The position numbers were made by a program, and so were the translations under genes. Positions 46,706-59,816 of a DNA stretch of 64,000 nucleotides are shown one piece after another. The first letter of the stretch is position 1, and each line of letters begins with the position of its first letter. A model generated the notes under the pieces. It ran no database searches. It was given only the letters and a program-made list of their open reading frames with translations, and had not been told where the DNA came from. This DNA is from Amoeboaphelidium protococcarum (lineage: Eukaryota > Aphelidiomycota > Aphelidea), in assembly GCA_023515745.1 (NCBI GenBank), contig JALECJ010000007.1, positions 1,286,612 through 1,350,611 on the forward strand. The letters run 5' to 3'.

Positions 46706-49700
46706 TCACTTGGTGTAAACACACATGACCGGTCTCTCAACGCTGAACGCGTAAACACGATCATCAGCACGGAGAATGGTCTGAGGTGGAGGATTGGCAC
46801 AGACATAATGGTGACCAACACTCGAGGTGAGCTCGGTATCAGAACTTTTACGGAATCCTAGAAATGAATTTGCAATCTTCTGTTTGAGGCCCATGCCATT
46901 ACCATTGTTTCCCGGAGAGGATGGCTGCTGTGGAGCATGTAAATCAGACATGGCAATCGAGCGACGGTAAAGACCGATTGGGATAGCCTTCTTCTCTTTA
47001 GACATGTGCCCAAACAGTTGCAAATAAGTCTTGCCCGCAAATTGAGGAGGAACTCTCACCAACCATATATGACTATGCTCCAGGCCATCAGCTTGTTTCA
47101 ACTAATTCTGGACATGGAAAGTGCCACTATAGATGATGTGTCTCAAGATGGACAGCATGTGAACATTGTAAAAGTTTTGGCAAATGATAGAGTCAAGCAT
47201 ATTTTGACTATACGTGTGACCAGCCATGAAACATGGACGCAGCAAACTTCGCTTATACTCTGGCGTGTCCTTGGACCATGGTATAGCAGATTCACCAATA
47301 AAGTTCATATTCTCATAGTGAATAAATTCAGTGATGATGAAAAGATCCTCTTCTCGCGCCATAGCTTCAATATTCAAGACGGTGAGCAGAGACGCAGCGT
47401 CAGAAGTGCGCTCTTCATTCTCAAACTTTCCCTTGCTACAATCAGCAAGCACCACAGCTTTCAGACATCGTTCCACGCCGGCACGTCTCAAATCTTTGCG
47501 CACCATTGGGTTGCCATATATAATGTACACCTCCTCAAATCTCTTCAGCTTATTCAGCTAATGATCGCTAGGCATGATCGGAGTCAAGATCACGATAGGA
47601 GTCCACGAACCGTCACTCCTAAAAGTGGAGTATGGACTCGAATTCGCAATTAGATGTTCGGAGCGCAGAGGAGCTATAAAGTATTCAATATTAAGACTGC
47701 AGTTTGGATCGCAGACCAGAATATGACCTTGTACATCAGCAGACAGACAATTCTTTTGGGCCATCTCAGGGTCAATTGAATCGACCGTGCCACTTCTCAT
47801 TCTACCATGTTGAGGTGCACCAGTCGGCGGCTGCATCCCTGTGAACCCCATAGCCTGTTAGAAGATTCGAGTCACGAAACTATTTTGCTCCAATAATTTA
47901 CTAGGAGTATCGACAACTTCAGTAGGAGCATTAGCATTCTATTGAGATGCTCCCTTGGTCTAAGCTCCCCCAGATTGGAATTACTACGTACTCTCTGCCG
48001 CAATATCTTCAGACTCAACAGGTGCATCATTCTCAAATAACACGGACGGTAGAGCATCCTTATTACCAGTGGCAAGATTAGGGCGATTGCCGAGGAGAGC
48101 ACCATCTGTAGGTGCCTATGGAGTGTCGTCGTTTTACTCTGAGATGATCTGAGTATTCATCGAAGATGATGAAGCATTCACATTCACGTCAATAGTCACT
48201 TCACTATGCATTGATTACTTGCTACTGTTGTTGCTCTTCTTATTCATCTTACTCTTAACCATTGGACTGTCAAAGTTCACCGAGTTCAAACTCATCTGAT
48301 CAGAGCCAATGTAGAAGCAGACTTCATTTCCACAGACAACGTAATCAGCGGCGTTGAGATAGAGATCATAATCACCAGCATTTACTTGCCACAAATCCAT
48401 CAATTCTTCAGTGATTTTCAGTCCCAACTTCTTATAGTGAGCCACTTTCTTCTTCTTCTCATAGTAAGACTTGTTCGGTACACCAATAGCAAAAAGCACA
48501 ACGCCGTAGTGCTTGAATACATAATAAGAAACTGAAGCGAACCGCTTTCCAACCCATTCAGGTTAAACTTGCTGTGGATAAATCTCCTGACCAGCACCAT
48601 ACAAATACTCTCTGATCCACTCCTTTTCGATATTTTCATCATCAGCGCCGGTCCTCTTCAAAAGACGATACGCAGACTTGTCCGTCAAACTGGTAGTCAA
48701 TAGATGCATTAGAGTAGTTAAGCCTGGGCATCTGCAATTCTGAGCCAACATTCCCAACTTAAGTTCATCCGTGCAGACCATAGAATCAGCCAAATAATCA
48801 AAATGGCTCTTATTCTCTGGCATTAACACTTGTACATGCAATTTGATATCCTTCACTGATTTTCTCAAGGCTAATGCACGCATAGCTGTCTTGGCATCAT
48901 CCTCAGATGCATTACTGGTCGCGTACTTACTGCTAAATATGAAGCAAGCTTTCACCTCTTTGATACGAACTTTTTCAAGAGAACGCAAATTCATCACGCT
49001 TCCTTTCACGTACTGTGTCCTATTGATGTACATGGGATTCTCCAGAATCAGCTTCAGCTCTTCAGATGGCTCATTAGGACTCAGAATTACCACATGAGTA
49101 TTCACACTGAGAGGGCCGTGATCAGCACAAAAGAACTCTTTCAGGAAGGTGGATAGAGAACTCAACTCAAAGTCTCCACAGATAAGGACATGATTCTGAT
49201 TATTCTTCTTCTTGAAAGAGTGATCATACACAGACTTCTGACCCATGAGACGCAGCAATTCAGCCACACGGGTGGGCACAAATATTGCACCAGTGATGAG
49301 AATATAGAGCACAACAACTCGCGCGAACGGTCCATCAGGCACGATCTGAGATGTATTACCAGAATTGACACTAATAATAGCAAAGTAAAAACTATCGAAA
49401 AACGTCAAATTTCTGACGCCCTAAGACTTGTACGCGACGACATGGACAAAAGCCGCCACAGTCAGTACCAGAAAAAGAATGAATGCCACGAGTCTGATGG
49501 CTTTCCTGGTGATGAGAGACAACTTGAGGATAGAGGTCTTGCTTGGAATTAGCACAGCCATGAGAATGACATGCAGACGGACAAATCGCAGAGGATAGAA
49601 ATAAGCGAGATACCCAGCACTCATATAACTATGTCTCACATCAGGATTAAAGTAGGACAGTACGACCGGCACAGTGGAGGCAAAGGTGAGCAGAGTGAGA

Positions 49701-50266
49701 GTAGAAGTCCATACACGCGCCAAATCCACAGCAATATACAGCTTGGGCAGATACTGAGCCAATAGAACTATTGCTAAAGCAAAATCCATATTTAGAGTCA
49801 GAGTAGGCAGACCACGCTCGTCGTAAGTAGTATTATAGATGTACAACACAATGAACAGGAAACTAATGACGAGATCAACAATTTCCCACAAACGACTAGC
49901 AGGCGTAGAATCCATCTTATATGCCAATCGATGGCGCCATGAGGATTCTTCAACATCAGCCAGAATCAGCTCGTGGTAAATCTTGTTGGGACTGTTCTTG
50001 TCGCCATCGTCACTGCTGTCATCTGAGACATTGACCATTGAGGATTCTCCAATTTACTAATGGTGTTCAAATTACTCATATTCCACCTGATTACCATTTT
50101 CCATATTCTCCAAAAGTGGTAGATGACTGCTGTCGGAGCTCACTGGATGCCTATAACGGTTGTCATGTATAGGATAGCGTGGGGTGAGCAAGACTGACGC
50201 GTATTTAGCTTTCTGCCAAAGTGCTTTCTACGCCTTTTTCTTGTCCTTGCCACTAATACTATCCAT
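46706..50266 (-). CDS. Slo/BK-type channel with two RCK-like regions and a degenerate selectivity filter
   Basis: 1186 residues in one frame, ATG 50266 to TGA 46706. N-terminal cytosolic part, then membrane segments (LWEIVDLVISFLFIVLYIYN, DFALAIVLLAQYLPKLYIAV, LTLLTFASTVPVVLSYF, YPLRFVRLHVILMAVLIP, AIRLVAFILFLVLTVAAFVH), a pore region, inner helix ARVVVLYILITGAIFVPTRV and a long C terminus. RCK1 resembles Slo: HVLICGDFELSSLSTFLKEF, YVKGSVMNLRSLEKVRIKEV, DELKLGMLAQNCRCPGLTTL. RCK2: GHILVCDPNCSLN, VYIIYGNPMVRKDLRRAGV. The filter position reads ISVNSGNTSQIV: G303-N304-T305-S306 replaces GYGD/GFGD. The S4-like segment has few arginines. Ligand-gated cation channel with altered selectivity is the inference. 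Confidence 0.88.
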
Positions 50267-50802
50267 GTCAGTATAATGTTTAATTATTACAGTATCTCAG
50301 CGATATTAAAATGTTATGGTTAGAATGATAAATATTAGAAATGAATGGAGATGCCAAGTGGCTGAGTCGAATTCGATGTTTAAATGTTAATAACAAATCT
50401 GGTCGATCTCTCAAATGAGCCGCGCTGAAACTGATTGGCTGAAACAAAATTAGATTTTTGTTTAGTGGTTGAAAAGAAGTTCAATGCAGATATATGAAGG
50501 AAGAGAATAATACAGCTCTTGGCAAACAATAAGCAAAGGAATTGTCAAAGATTGGATGCTTCCATGCATAAACTAAGAGTCCATTTGAAAACCGTCAGCT
50601 TCGTGGTGACATGTTTTATTTATCGCTGCTGAAACAAAACGTCTCTCTCTTTAAAATTTTACGGTATTACCTTACACAGAAAATCATTATTTCGGAACTG
50701 TTGTATGAGCAACCAAGGCCATAAAAGAGAGTTAGTTTATTCGCTTTAACATTATAAAATTTTGATTTACCTTAACTTTGTAGATACGGTCCACATTTCA
50801 AC
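50267..50802. other. Divergent intergenic region, 536 bp
   Basis: Between the Slo-like start (minus) and MESH1 start (plus). AT-rich; a possible 3' splice site TTTGTAG at 50778-50784 could belong to an untranslated leader intron of MESH1. No gene seen. Confidence 0.45.
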
Positions 50803-51408
50803 ATGCTAAGCGATGACGGTAATATTGCTCGACTGATGCATGCTATCAATTTCGCAGCGATCAAACACTCGAAGCAGAGGCGAAAAGATCTAGAGTAGAC
50901 ACCGTACATCAATCATCCAATTGGCGTAGCTGATACACTTATTAATGTCGGTGGACTTTTAACTGCGTCTGGACCGAGCGATGTCGATGCTATTAGTGCT
51001 GTGCTGGCTGCGATCTTGCATGACACTGTTGAAGATACAGAGACTACTCTGGATGAGATTAGGGAGGAGTTTGGTGCTAGAGTTTGCAGCATTGTCGCTG
51101 AAGTCACAGATGATTTGACGCTATCAAAAGCTGAGAGAAAGCAAAAGTAGATTGACTCGGCACCTCTAAAATCCAAAGAGGCTAAATGCGTAAAGCTGGC
51201 CGATAAGCTGTACAATTTGAGAGATTTGTGTAGACAAGTCCCCGTCGGATGGGATGCATATCGTGTTTAAGAGTACTTTAAATGGAGTGAGAAGGTTGTT
51301 GCCGGATGTCGGGGAACTCTGCATCCTGTTGAAGCGTAGCTTGATCAGTTGTTTTAAAAGGCAACGTTCAAGTATTAAGGACAAGTTTATGAAGCTTTAA
51401 AGAAGTGA
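50803..51408 (+). CDS. MESH1-type HD hydrolase (HDDC3)
   Basis: 201 residues, the usual size. Metazoan-type SpoT homologue; Mesh1 hydrolyses ppGpp in vitro and acts on NADPH. Motifs: [34 protein letters not shown], the HD motif [33 protein letters not shown], and [20 protein letters not shown] with [14 protein letters not shown] at the C-terminal helix. Five TAA/TAG Gln, including conserved VQEYF. Stop TGA 51406, only 69 bp from the convergent xylanase stop. Confidence 0.95.
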
Positions 51409-51477
51409 TGTCAAAGTATTTTAAAATAATCATCTCATATCGTTATCTTAAATCATTTTTTATCATCAGTATTTCTT

Positions 51478-53262
51478 TTAATCATCACTCGGAGCATGAA
51501 CATACACAATTTGACAGTTCTCCTCATCATATGCATTGGCAGCTGGCCCTTGAGATGGCGCAGGACTGGGCTTCGATCCTGCCCTCTTGGATTGTGACTG
51601 AAACACTTGCTCCCCCGAGTTCTGAGAATCGCGATTACCATATGATGGAGCAATTTGTGGACTATGTGTGGTTCGACTAGCAAGAGACCCCTTCAAAGGC
51701 GAGACATATGCCGGCGCATTAACTGCAGGCTTAGGAGATGGAGGCTGTGGAGGAGTATTCTGCTCTTTAGCAGGAAGAGTAGAGGGGGAAGGAGATGTTA
51801 GTACCTCTCTTGGAACATTATCTGATTGTTTGTCACTCTGAGAGAGGGGATAGGCAGGAGCGTTCACCTGAGCTGGTGGCATTCTTCTGGAGTCCTTAGC
51901 GGGAGAGTCATTTCTGTAACCTACATTGTTGTTGGCTTCAGGCAGATAAGCTGGCGCGTTTGCTTGTGCAGGAGAAGGACCAGTGCCAGATGGTTCACTA
52001 GGAGATTAAGATTTACTTCCATCAGGTTGACCTTGCTGTGGATAAGCAGGAGAATTTTACGCGGGAGTATCAGAAGAATCAGCATTAGACGCGGGATAAG
52101 CAGGCGCGTTATGAGTAGGATAAGCTGGAGCATTTATACCAGGCTGAGAAGTATCAGAAGGCTCCTTACTAGTCGGCGCACCGGCATTCACAGTGTCAGA
52201 AATCGAAGCACCTGCTTTACCATTCTAACCCATGAGATAATTGTAAATAGCTTTGCCATTATGATTCAGTGACCCATCCTTGTTGAGAAGCACAGGAGAA
52301 TCTTCCCTCGGACCGGTGGCAAAATACGTGTGCAATCCCCATACAAAGAATGTATTACAGTTCGGTGACTCCACACAGGCTTCGATATTCTTCATTGTGA
52401 TCGGAGTTTAATTGGTGGCACAATCTCCTTCGCAATTTACAGAGTATTCAGTAATTTACACCTCCAGTCCAAATTCACCAATTTTTTGAAAGCACTCAAG
52501 TAGACGATCCTTCGACGGATTAGTATCAATCGGGTCCTTGAAGACACCCAAATGCTATTGGAATCCAATGCCATCGATAGGAATACCTCTCTCCTTGAAA
52601 TCTTGCAGCATGTGAAGCAGAGCAGTGAACTTATTGGGAGTATACAGCGTGTAATCGTTGTAGAATAGCTTTGCAGTCGGACAGGCAGCGCGTGCCGTCT
52701 GGAAAGCCAAACCAATGTAATCTGGTATCTTGGCCCAGACTTCATTCTTGGTGTTGTAATGCAGAGGACTCTTGTTCACGTCAGCCTGGGAGTCACTGAG
52801 AGCCTCGTTCACCACATCGATGCCAATAATATTGTCATAGGAGCAATAGTGCTTCATCACTTGAGTGATATGATCAACATAGATCTGTTTCAACTACTCG
52901 GGAGATTTACTCTGACAAAAGCCTGGCACCGCAGCTGAGCCCCAGATTAGAGTATGCAGACGCAACTTCATATTGTTGGCGCGGGAGAATTCAGCAGTGG
53001 CATCGCACTATTGATAATTGGGCTAGCCTTGAGCTGGAAGCATCTGCGCCATCTTGCAACTATTCTGATCGACTACACCATTGAAATGCTTACTCAGTAT
53101 AGCTTCTTCCTTCTTGTCCCAGGCCTGGACACAACCCAAATTGATTCCAGCGTGTTGAGCTGCCTCTCTAAGACTCCCTTCCTGAGCGCGTAGATTTTGA
53201 ATGAACGCGCCCATCAGCAATAGTACCATTTTTATAGTGCTTAGTTTATTTATCATGACCAT
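51478..53262 (-). CDS. Secreted GH10 endo-beta-1,4-xylanase with NAPAYP repeat tail
   Basis: 594 residues. A signal peptide (MVMINKLSTIKMVLLLMGAF) precedes a GH10 barrel of about 330 residues: LRLHTLIWGSAAVPGF, the acid/base glutamate E153 in IGIDVVNEALSD, KLFYNDYTL, IDGIGFQQHL, and the nucleophile E272 in VQITEYSV. It cleaves plant or algal xylan. The C-terminal 220 residues are Pro/Ser/Ala-rich and contain at least seven copies of NAPAYP or close variants (INAPAYPTHNAPAYP, QANAPAYLP, QVNAPAYPL, AVNAPAYVS), with no CBM that I can see. A TATA-like (TA)n run at 53277-53297 lies just upstream of the ATG. A wall-degrading enzyme suits an organism that penetrates algal or plant cells. Confidence 0.93.
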
Positions 53263-53840
53263 TGTTTAATTTAACTTATATATATATAATATAGTATAAA
53301 ATTAGGATTGTACAATTCTTGTGATACTATGGAAACTGAAGAGTAAAGATAATTCCCATCTGGCTTACAATCTATGTTGTGTAAGTGTGTGATATCATGG
53401 CACATCACATCGTCTGATGTTGCATTTTGTGCCACCGATCGGTGAACTCTCCGCTGTTGATAGGCTCCCCAGTGTTACATTGGCAGATCACGCCTGACAA
53501 AGGTGCGACACTCAGGTTGTCTCGCTGGACACTATTTACTTGGCAAGAGATTTAAGTAAATTGAATAGTTTATATAGATCGTGAAATCTGTACCAGTACC
53601 AGATCGCGTTAAACACGAATGTCCTGTTATAACGGATGGCATGACTACTGCTGAATGCGCCTTTAATAAGATTGGCACTATAACAAGCACTAGACGCCAG
53701 CGCTTACATTCAGTTAAAATCAAATGGTAATTTTGTTGAAAAGATTGCAATGTTGAAGTATCAATGTAATTTTTGAGAACAGTCAATTCTGTAAAGGTCA
53801 AGCCATATACTTATTAAATCTTTAAACTCACCGCGATACT
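53263..53840. other. 578 bp, possible Cys-containing minus-strand exon(s)
   Basis: Two overlapping minus frames look partly coding: 53520-53801 (FTELTVLKNYIDTSTLQSFQ, no ATG) and about 53400-53530 (LSVAPLSGVICQCNTGEP, EFTDRWHKMQHQTM, ending TGA near 53398). They might be exons of one gene joined by an intron, or chance. The 53420-53520 stretch is less AT-rich than its surroundings. Confidence 0.3.
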
Positions 53841-56800
53841 TCAAACAGCCATAAAAGACTACATCGCAAATTAACGCACAATACCAAGTCTTTTACCGCT
53901 GGTAATGTTAGATGTAGTGATAGCAGTTTGCAAATCTCCCAAAAGCTGTCCATCTTGACTAAATTGTGCATCTTCTACCATCTGATCCAATAATATCATA
54001 ATATCATCAACCACAGCGTCGGACATGAAGCGAAGAGCACCAGCAACATTCAAATCAGACTAAGATTTCAGTAATGAACACGTCTTGTTAAGATCACCTA
54101 AAAGATCCACGCATTATGCCATATCAGATACCTTTCTGTTGTAATACTTTCGAACCAACTGCAGCTGTTTGTCTTGACCAGCTTTTAAACAAGACTTATC
54201 CTTCATCAACAATTAAGGAATAACATTCTGTAGGAATTGCTAACAATTAGACAATATCAATCTCCACAAGTATCCCTTTTCAAATAAATAATCAGCGCAC
54301 ATTTACCAATTGCCAGCTTTAACATAATGAACGAGTGCAAGCAGGAAATTCTAATTCAATTCCGCATTACACGCAGTCAGCGTATAAAGATACTTCCCAT
54401 CAATGTTAAGGGATTTAAAGATTTACGACAACTCAGGATCATCTTCCACAATATGGACACTCTAATCATCAGAATCACCTTCAAATGTCAACTTACTTAC
54501 TGCACGATTAAAATCCTTCAAATCCATCGGAACAGAATCTACTTAACCATCAGTAGATACTGATTAGAACGTGTAGTGCTTATTCAACAGATTATTAATG
54601 GATTATTATCTCTATTTAGGATCAGATATCTTGCCAGCCACATACAAAGCATACTTCCAATAGCCCATTGATTCCAGGCTCTTGGCGTACAACAATGTAC
54701 ATTCATTCTACACTTTGTTGTCTATTAAACTATCACGATTACATTTACCAAGAACATATAACAGATGCCACAGGAAGGGAGTACACTCCTTCTCGTTCAT
54801 GAAAGTGCGAAATACATCTTTACCCGATGCAACTTATTTCATATTAACACTTTAATCATTTCCCATAAACTGACACAGTAGAGTCAATCTCATATCAGGT
54901 AGACTAGAATTATACAAATCAACGTTAACTTTGGCACCAATCTTGTTCACATGGCTCAGAAAAGCATCCATTACATCCTAAACATCTGTACCAGGGGACG
55001 AAAAATACCAAAAATACATTGCAAACAGCAGCTACCATTTCACTTTACCAGTGGACATATCATTGGAGCTGACAATAGAATCAAAATCGTTAATCAGCAA
55101 TTGCAGGATCTTAGTAAGATACTCTGGGGCACTTTTCTTCTATCCATCAAGGCTTTGAATCAATTTCAATTCTTTGTGCAGATCGATTTTGACATCATCC
55201 GGTAAGCCAAAGACACCATAGACTAATCCAGAGGTGGAATGTGGCTCATCAAGCTGTGAAATAATAGATGCCAAATACAAATACTAGTTATCAACAGCCA
55301 CAGACACGGCTTATCCAATTCTTCTACCGACCAATAACCAGAAAATCTTCTCATACTACTCCTCGGTGGAATTCGATAATTTCGAGCTTATAATACTATC
55401 CAATTAACTCTGCAGCCACAACGACAAAGAATTACGGAAGCTGAGCGACTTGAAAGCTTTAATATCTCCAACGGTGGATAGTAACACCTACATCAAAGAC
55501 CAACAATCTAACTAGAAACGCAATTCCTTGCTCAGACCCGCTGGATTAACATCAGTCACTTGACCAGCATCAAAACATTTAATCAGTTGCTCCACTAATA
55601 CTCCAGACTGACTTTCACGATCATTATTTACGGTAGTTTTGAGCATATCAACCATCACATCTTCAGAAGTCAACTGATTATTATTATTATTCAGATTGAT
55701 CCCAGCATTCAGATCAACATCACCCAAGTGCTTCTTATAAGGTGTCAAGATTCTCCTCTAACTAATATTACCAGTTTAATCCATAGATCTATCACCATAA
55801 ATAGACACATCAGGATACAATTTTTACGCGCCATTCAAAAATGACAGATTCTCCTTCTAAAGCGATTGCTGAGCACTATATTACTATTCTACCTAATATT
55901 CCTCATATTCATCGTCAAGACCATAACGACTAAAATGCTCAACTCTAAACGTCCAAGTGCCAGTTGGTATATCGTAATTTACAAACTCTGTATTCTGCTT
56001 ATTACGCAACTTGCTGATGAACTGCTTCATTCGAGGACTATGGCTTTGCTGAGATGAATCCACACCAGAAGGAACACAGCCATACAATTAAATCTCTGCA
56101 TTTTAATTCAGCCCATGACCAACTGAGTGATTCTTCCACCAAACCTTCTGTGGGGAAGTTGAACCATTCATTGACACACCGGAAGATACAATCTATTCGG
56201 GATAAACTTCACAAGCCTTCTTGGAAAACACGACAACTTCACCAGGAATTCTAGCCAAGTAAGAGCGATTATCATTAACGATAAACTCGGTCAGATTAAC
56301 AGGCACAAGCCACTTTATACTTCCATACATCTCGTGACTGATAGTAAAATTGTGAACAGCTTTCAACTAACTCTCAGGCATTTCCAATAAGACATTCATT
56401 GAAGGAGACATTTTATACTTGGCAGCCACCGTAAACTATTATGCGGAACCACTAAAAGACTACTAAACTTCAGTACCATTAAAATGACGCTAATTCTGAG
56501 GAGGAGACACAGATCTAAAATCCAGCTTCCTGGCAGGAGTTGGCCAACTGGCAGAAGACATGTCAGCAGCAGAAGGGAGGATACTATGATCTTCATTTAG
56601 ACTATGATCAGCAGTGGTATAAGCTCCAGATACGGACGATACTTGATCAACGCCACTCCAAGTAACTTTCTTACGTTCAGAGGTTGGAATCCTAACTGGG
56701 GTCTCATTCACAAAAGAAGTGGATTAAGAGGATTAACCACGAGCATCAGGTCTCTTCTTCAAAATGCTATCAGTCAGACCACTACCGCCATTGGATGTAA

Positions 56801-59426
56801 GCGGCATCACAACTACCGGCTTCTTTGCAATCTAAGAAGTATCCAAATGCTTAATACTCTTCTTGGCCACAAACTAATCAGCACTATATAACGCAGATTT
56901 TACAATATTCTACTACGGCTGACTTTGAGTTTGCGACGCCGTTGGACCAAAACCTCTAACCTTTTGCGTCGATGTAAAAGCTAAAGGACGGCCCAATGAG
57001 CGCTGCGAAGTGAATTAGAGATTGTCGACACGAGGCTTCATTACAGAGGAGGTCAATTGCTTCTTCAAATCTGCAGCCAAAAGCATCTTCTGCTCTTTCA
57101 CCGGCGACTTTGGACGTTCCCCTTATCCTTTACTCTTTGGTTCCAGCAGTGATGACACTCCATACGGATTTGTATCAATCGAAGCAGTGAGCGACTATTG
57201 CTATTACTGCTGAGATCCTTACGTCCCAGAAGAACCTCCAAAATTAAAGCCAGTAGTAGACGGCTATCCAAACAACGATCCAGTCTACTAAGTGCCTCCA
57301 GTTGTACTTTATAATCCCAATATTGTACCGCCGCTTCCTCCAAAGTTAAATGCACCAGTAGTTGTGTTTTGCTGCGGTTACTACTAAGTGCTTGTGTTCT
57401 GACTAGATCCACCGAAATTGAATCCAAATCCAGAGCTAGAACTACCAGTCTGGCCAAAAGTATTGCCAGTCGTAGAGCCAACTGTACCAGTTGCTCCAGT
57501 TTATTGACCAAATCCGCTAAACAATCCTCCACCAGTCTAAGATGTACCAGTAGATCCGGCATTCGCAGCAGTGGATGAAGGGAACGAGAGTAAACCAGTT
57601 GTAGATGGCTACTACTGACCGGAGGTCCCAATGGTGGTGGACAATCCACTACCAAATGCACTAGGCTGCTATTACTATTGCTGATTAGACTACCCGGAAC
57701 CAAAGCTAAATCCACCGAACCCACTAGATTACGACGGCTGCTACTATTGTTGAGACCCAGAAGGATTAAACAGTGTCAGGGAAGTCGAAGGTTATTGGGT
57801 AGAAGGTTGAGTCGTTGAAGACTGCTAACCAAATCCAGTGCCAAATCCAGACCCAAAGCCACCAGTTCCTGTACTTGTAGCAGGCTAAGTAGTTGTTGAC
57901 CCCATACTACCAAAAGAGAATGCCGGTTTACTCGTCTACTAGGCATTCGTACCAAATCCACCAAAAGTAGATGTAGACGGTTGCGCCTAAGTGCCAAATG
58001 CACTCGTACCACCCGTACCAAATGCACTGCCAAAGCCAGTAGAAGTTGTTTGTTAAGCATTGGCACCTTGCTATCCACCACCGAAAGCACTACCACCACC
58101 ACTACCAAATAACCCACCAGTTTACTATTACTACGGCTACGTACCTCCTGTCTGACCAAAGAGAGACGTTGTTGTTGTTGCAGGAGCCTAAGTGCCAAAA
58201 GCACCAGTAGTTGTACCAAATCCAGAAGTTGAAGGCTACGTTGTCAATGCAGATCCAAATCCACCAAAAGTAGATGGGGCAGCGGTCGTTGTAGTCGATA
58301 CACCAAGACCAAACGCTGGTTTCTACACATTAGATTACTACTAGCCAAAGAGTCCACCAGTATTAGACGCAGCAGGTTAGCCAAATGTGGACGTGGTGGT
58401 GGTCTATTGGAAGGTGGATGTACCAGACGCGGACTTTTTACCCAACTCATAATCACGCAATCTCAACTCTTCAAAGGACCAATTTCTATACTCTGGCATA
58501 ATATTGATCGACTAGAAGTGACTATTAACCACAGACTGCTGACTCTCCTTCTCCAAAGTAACCTGATACTTGGGATTTCCAGTACCATTATTACTAACAT
58601 TAGAGGTGGCTTAGGAAGTGGTACCAGCGCCACCAAAAGTACCAAATCCAGACGTGGTAGAACTTTATTACCCAAATCCGCCAGTAGCAGTTTAAGTTGC
58701 TCCACCAAACAGAGATCCGCCAGTTGTAGCCCCCGGCTAACCAAAAGCGCTTTAAGCCTACGCAGGTGCACCAAATGCCGTACCACCAGTTCCAAATCCA
58801 GAGGTAGTTTATGGTTACTGCTACTACTACTACCCAAAGAGACCAGTTGATGCATTAGATGTACTTGGCTAACCAAACAAAGATGTCTAAGCAGGCTGCT
58901 ATTACTAAGCACCAAATGACGTTCCAAATCCACTAGACCCAGTGCCAAATAGAGATGGCTTTGCTGCTGCAGGTTATTACTAACCAAATCCACCGCTAGT
59001 TGACTGCTGTTACCCAAAACCTGTGCTAGTGGTTGTTCCTTAACCACCAGCTGGTTACCCAAAGAGAGAGGTGGTAGCAGGAGTAGTCGTCGATGCACCA
59101 CCTGCCGGCTATCCAAATGAAGAGCCAAATCCACCGCTAGTCGTGGCGGCAGCAGGCTACTGACCCCATCCAATCTGCTGAGTAGAACCAGCAGCAGTAT
59201 TCCCCGCCCCAAATGCTGGCGTACTACCAAATCCACCAGAAGTCGTATTCGTAGTATTGGCAGCTCCAAATCCAAAGGCTGGCTACTACTATTACTAAGC
59301 GGTTCCGCTTCCAAAGGTGAATGCAGAACCTTGTTGAGGCTACTAATTCTGATTACCACCAAATAAGCCTCCACCTTACTATTACTACTGACTATTGTTA
59401 CTATTATTCTGACCAAAACCAAACAT
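53841..59426 (-). CDS. Nucleoporin NUP98-NUP96 precursor
   Basis: One frame of about 1861 residues, ATG 59426 (MFGFGQNNSNNSQ) to TGA 53841. The first ~780 residues are FG/GLFG repeats (GGGLFGG, FGFGAA, GFGQQQ, SLFGQ) with Gln almost all TAA/TAG; these form the permeability barrier. After a linker comes the autoproteolytic domain: MPESQLKAVHNFTISHEMYG, LARIPGEVVVFSKKACEVYP, GHGLNQNAEIQLYGC, EFVNYDIPTGTWTFRVEHFS, with the self-cleavage site His1164-Phe1165/Ser1166 followed by RYGLDDE. The C-terminal 700 residues are a helical NUP96/NUP145C-like region. Expected to be cut into NUP98 and the Y-complex subunit NUP96. Frame-1 ORFs of up to 334 codons over the FG repeats (Leu/Val-rich) are shadows. 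Confidence 0.93.
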
Positions 59427-59816
59427 AATTTCCTCTTTATCAATAAATTAAAAGTCACTGTACACAATAAATGTTAAATATGACAACAAGTCAACCAAGG
59501 TGAATTGGTTCAAGGAAGAGAAAAGAGAAAACGTTTTAGGAAAGAAGAACTGGCGAAAGATACAGTAAAAAGGTGAATTTGGATCGAACAGACAGAAATG
59601 CAAGAGTGAACGGATCAATGATTGAGAGCCAAAGCCGCAGTTAAAGAGGCATAGAGACAGACGGCGACAAGATCACCGTCACCACAATTTCACGTTCAAA
59701 TAGTAGTAATCTAAACATAGAGTAAAATAATGAAAGATTGATCAATGTATACTGCTTTTATTAGAAATGATGATTTGATACACTAAAATCAATTCAAATC
59801 ACCATGCGGAAACTGA
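59427..59816. other. Intergenic, 390 bp
   Basis: Contains the NUP98 promoter (minus strand) and the 3' end of ABCF2. Purine-rich around 59505-59560. No gene supported. Confidence 0.5.

Noticed and set aside
58463-59467. 334-codon Leu/Val-rich minus-strand ORF
   Set aside because: It is another frame of the NUP98 FG-repeat region; its length comes from repeat composition, and its start lies upstream of the real ATG.
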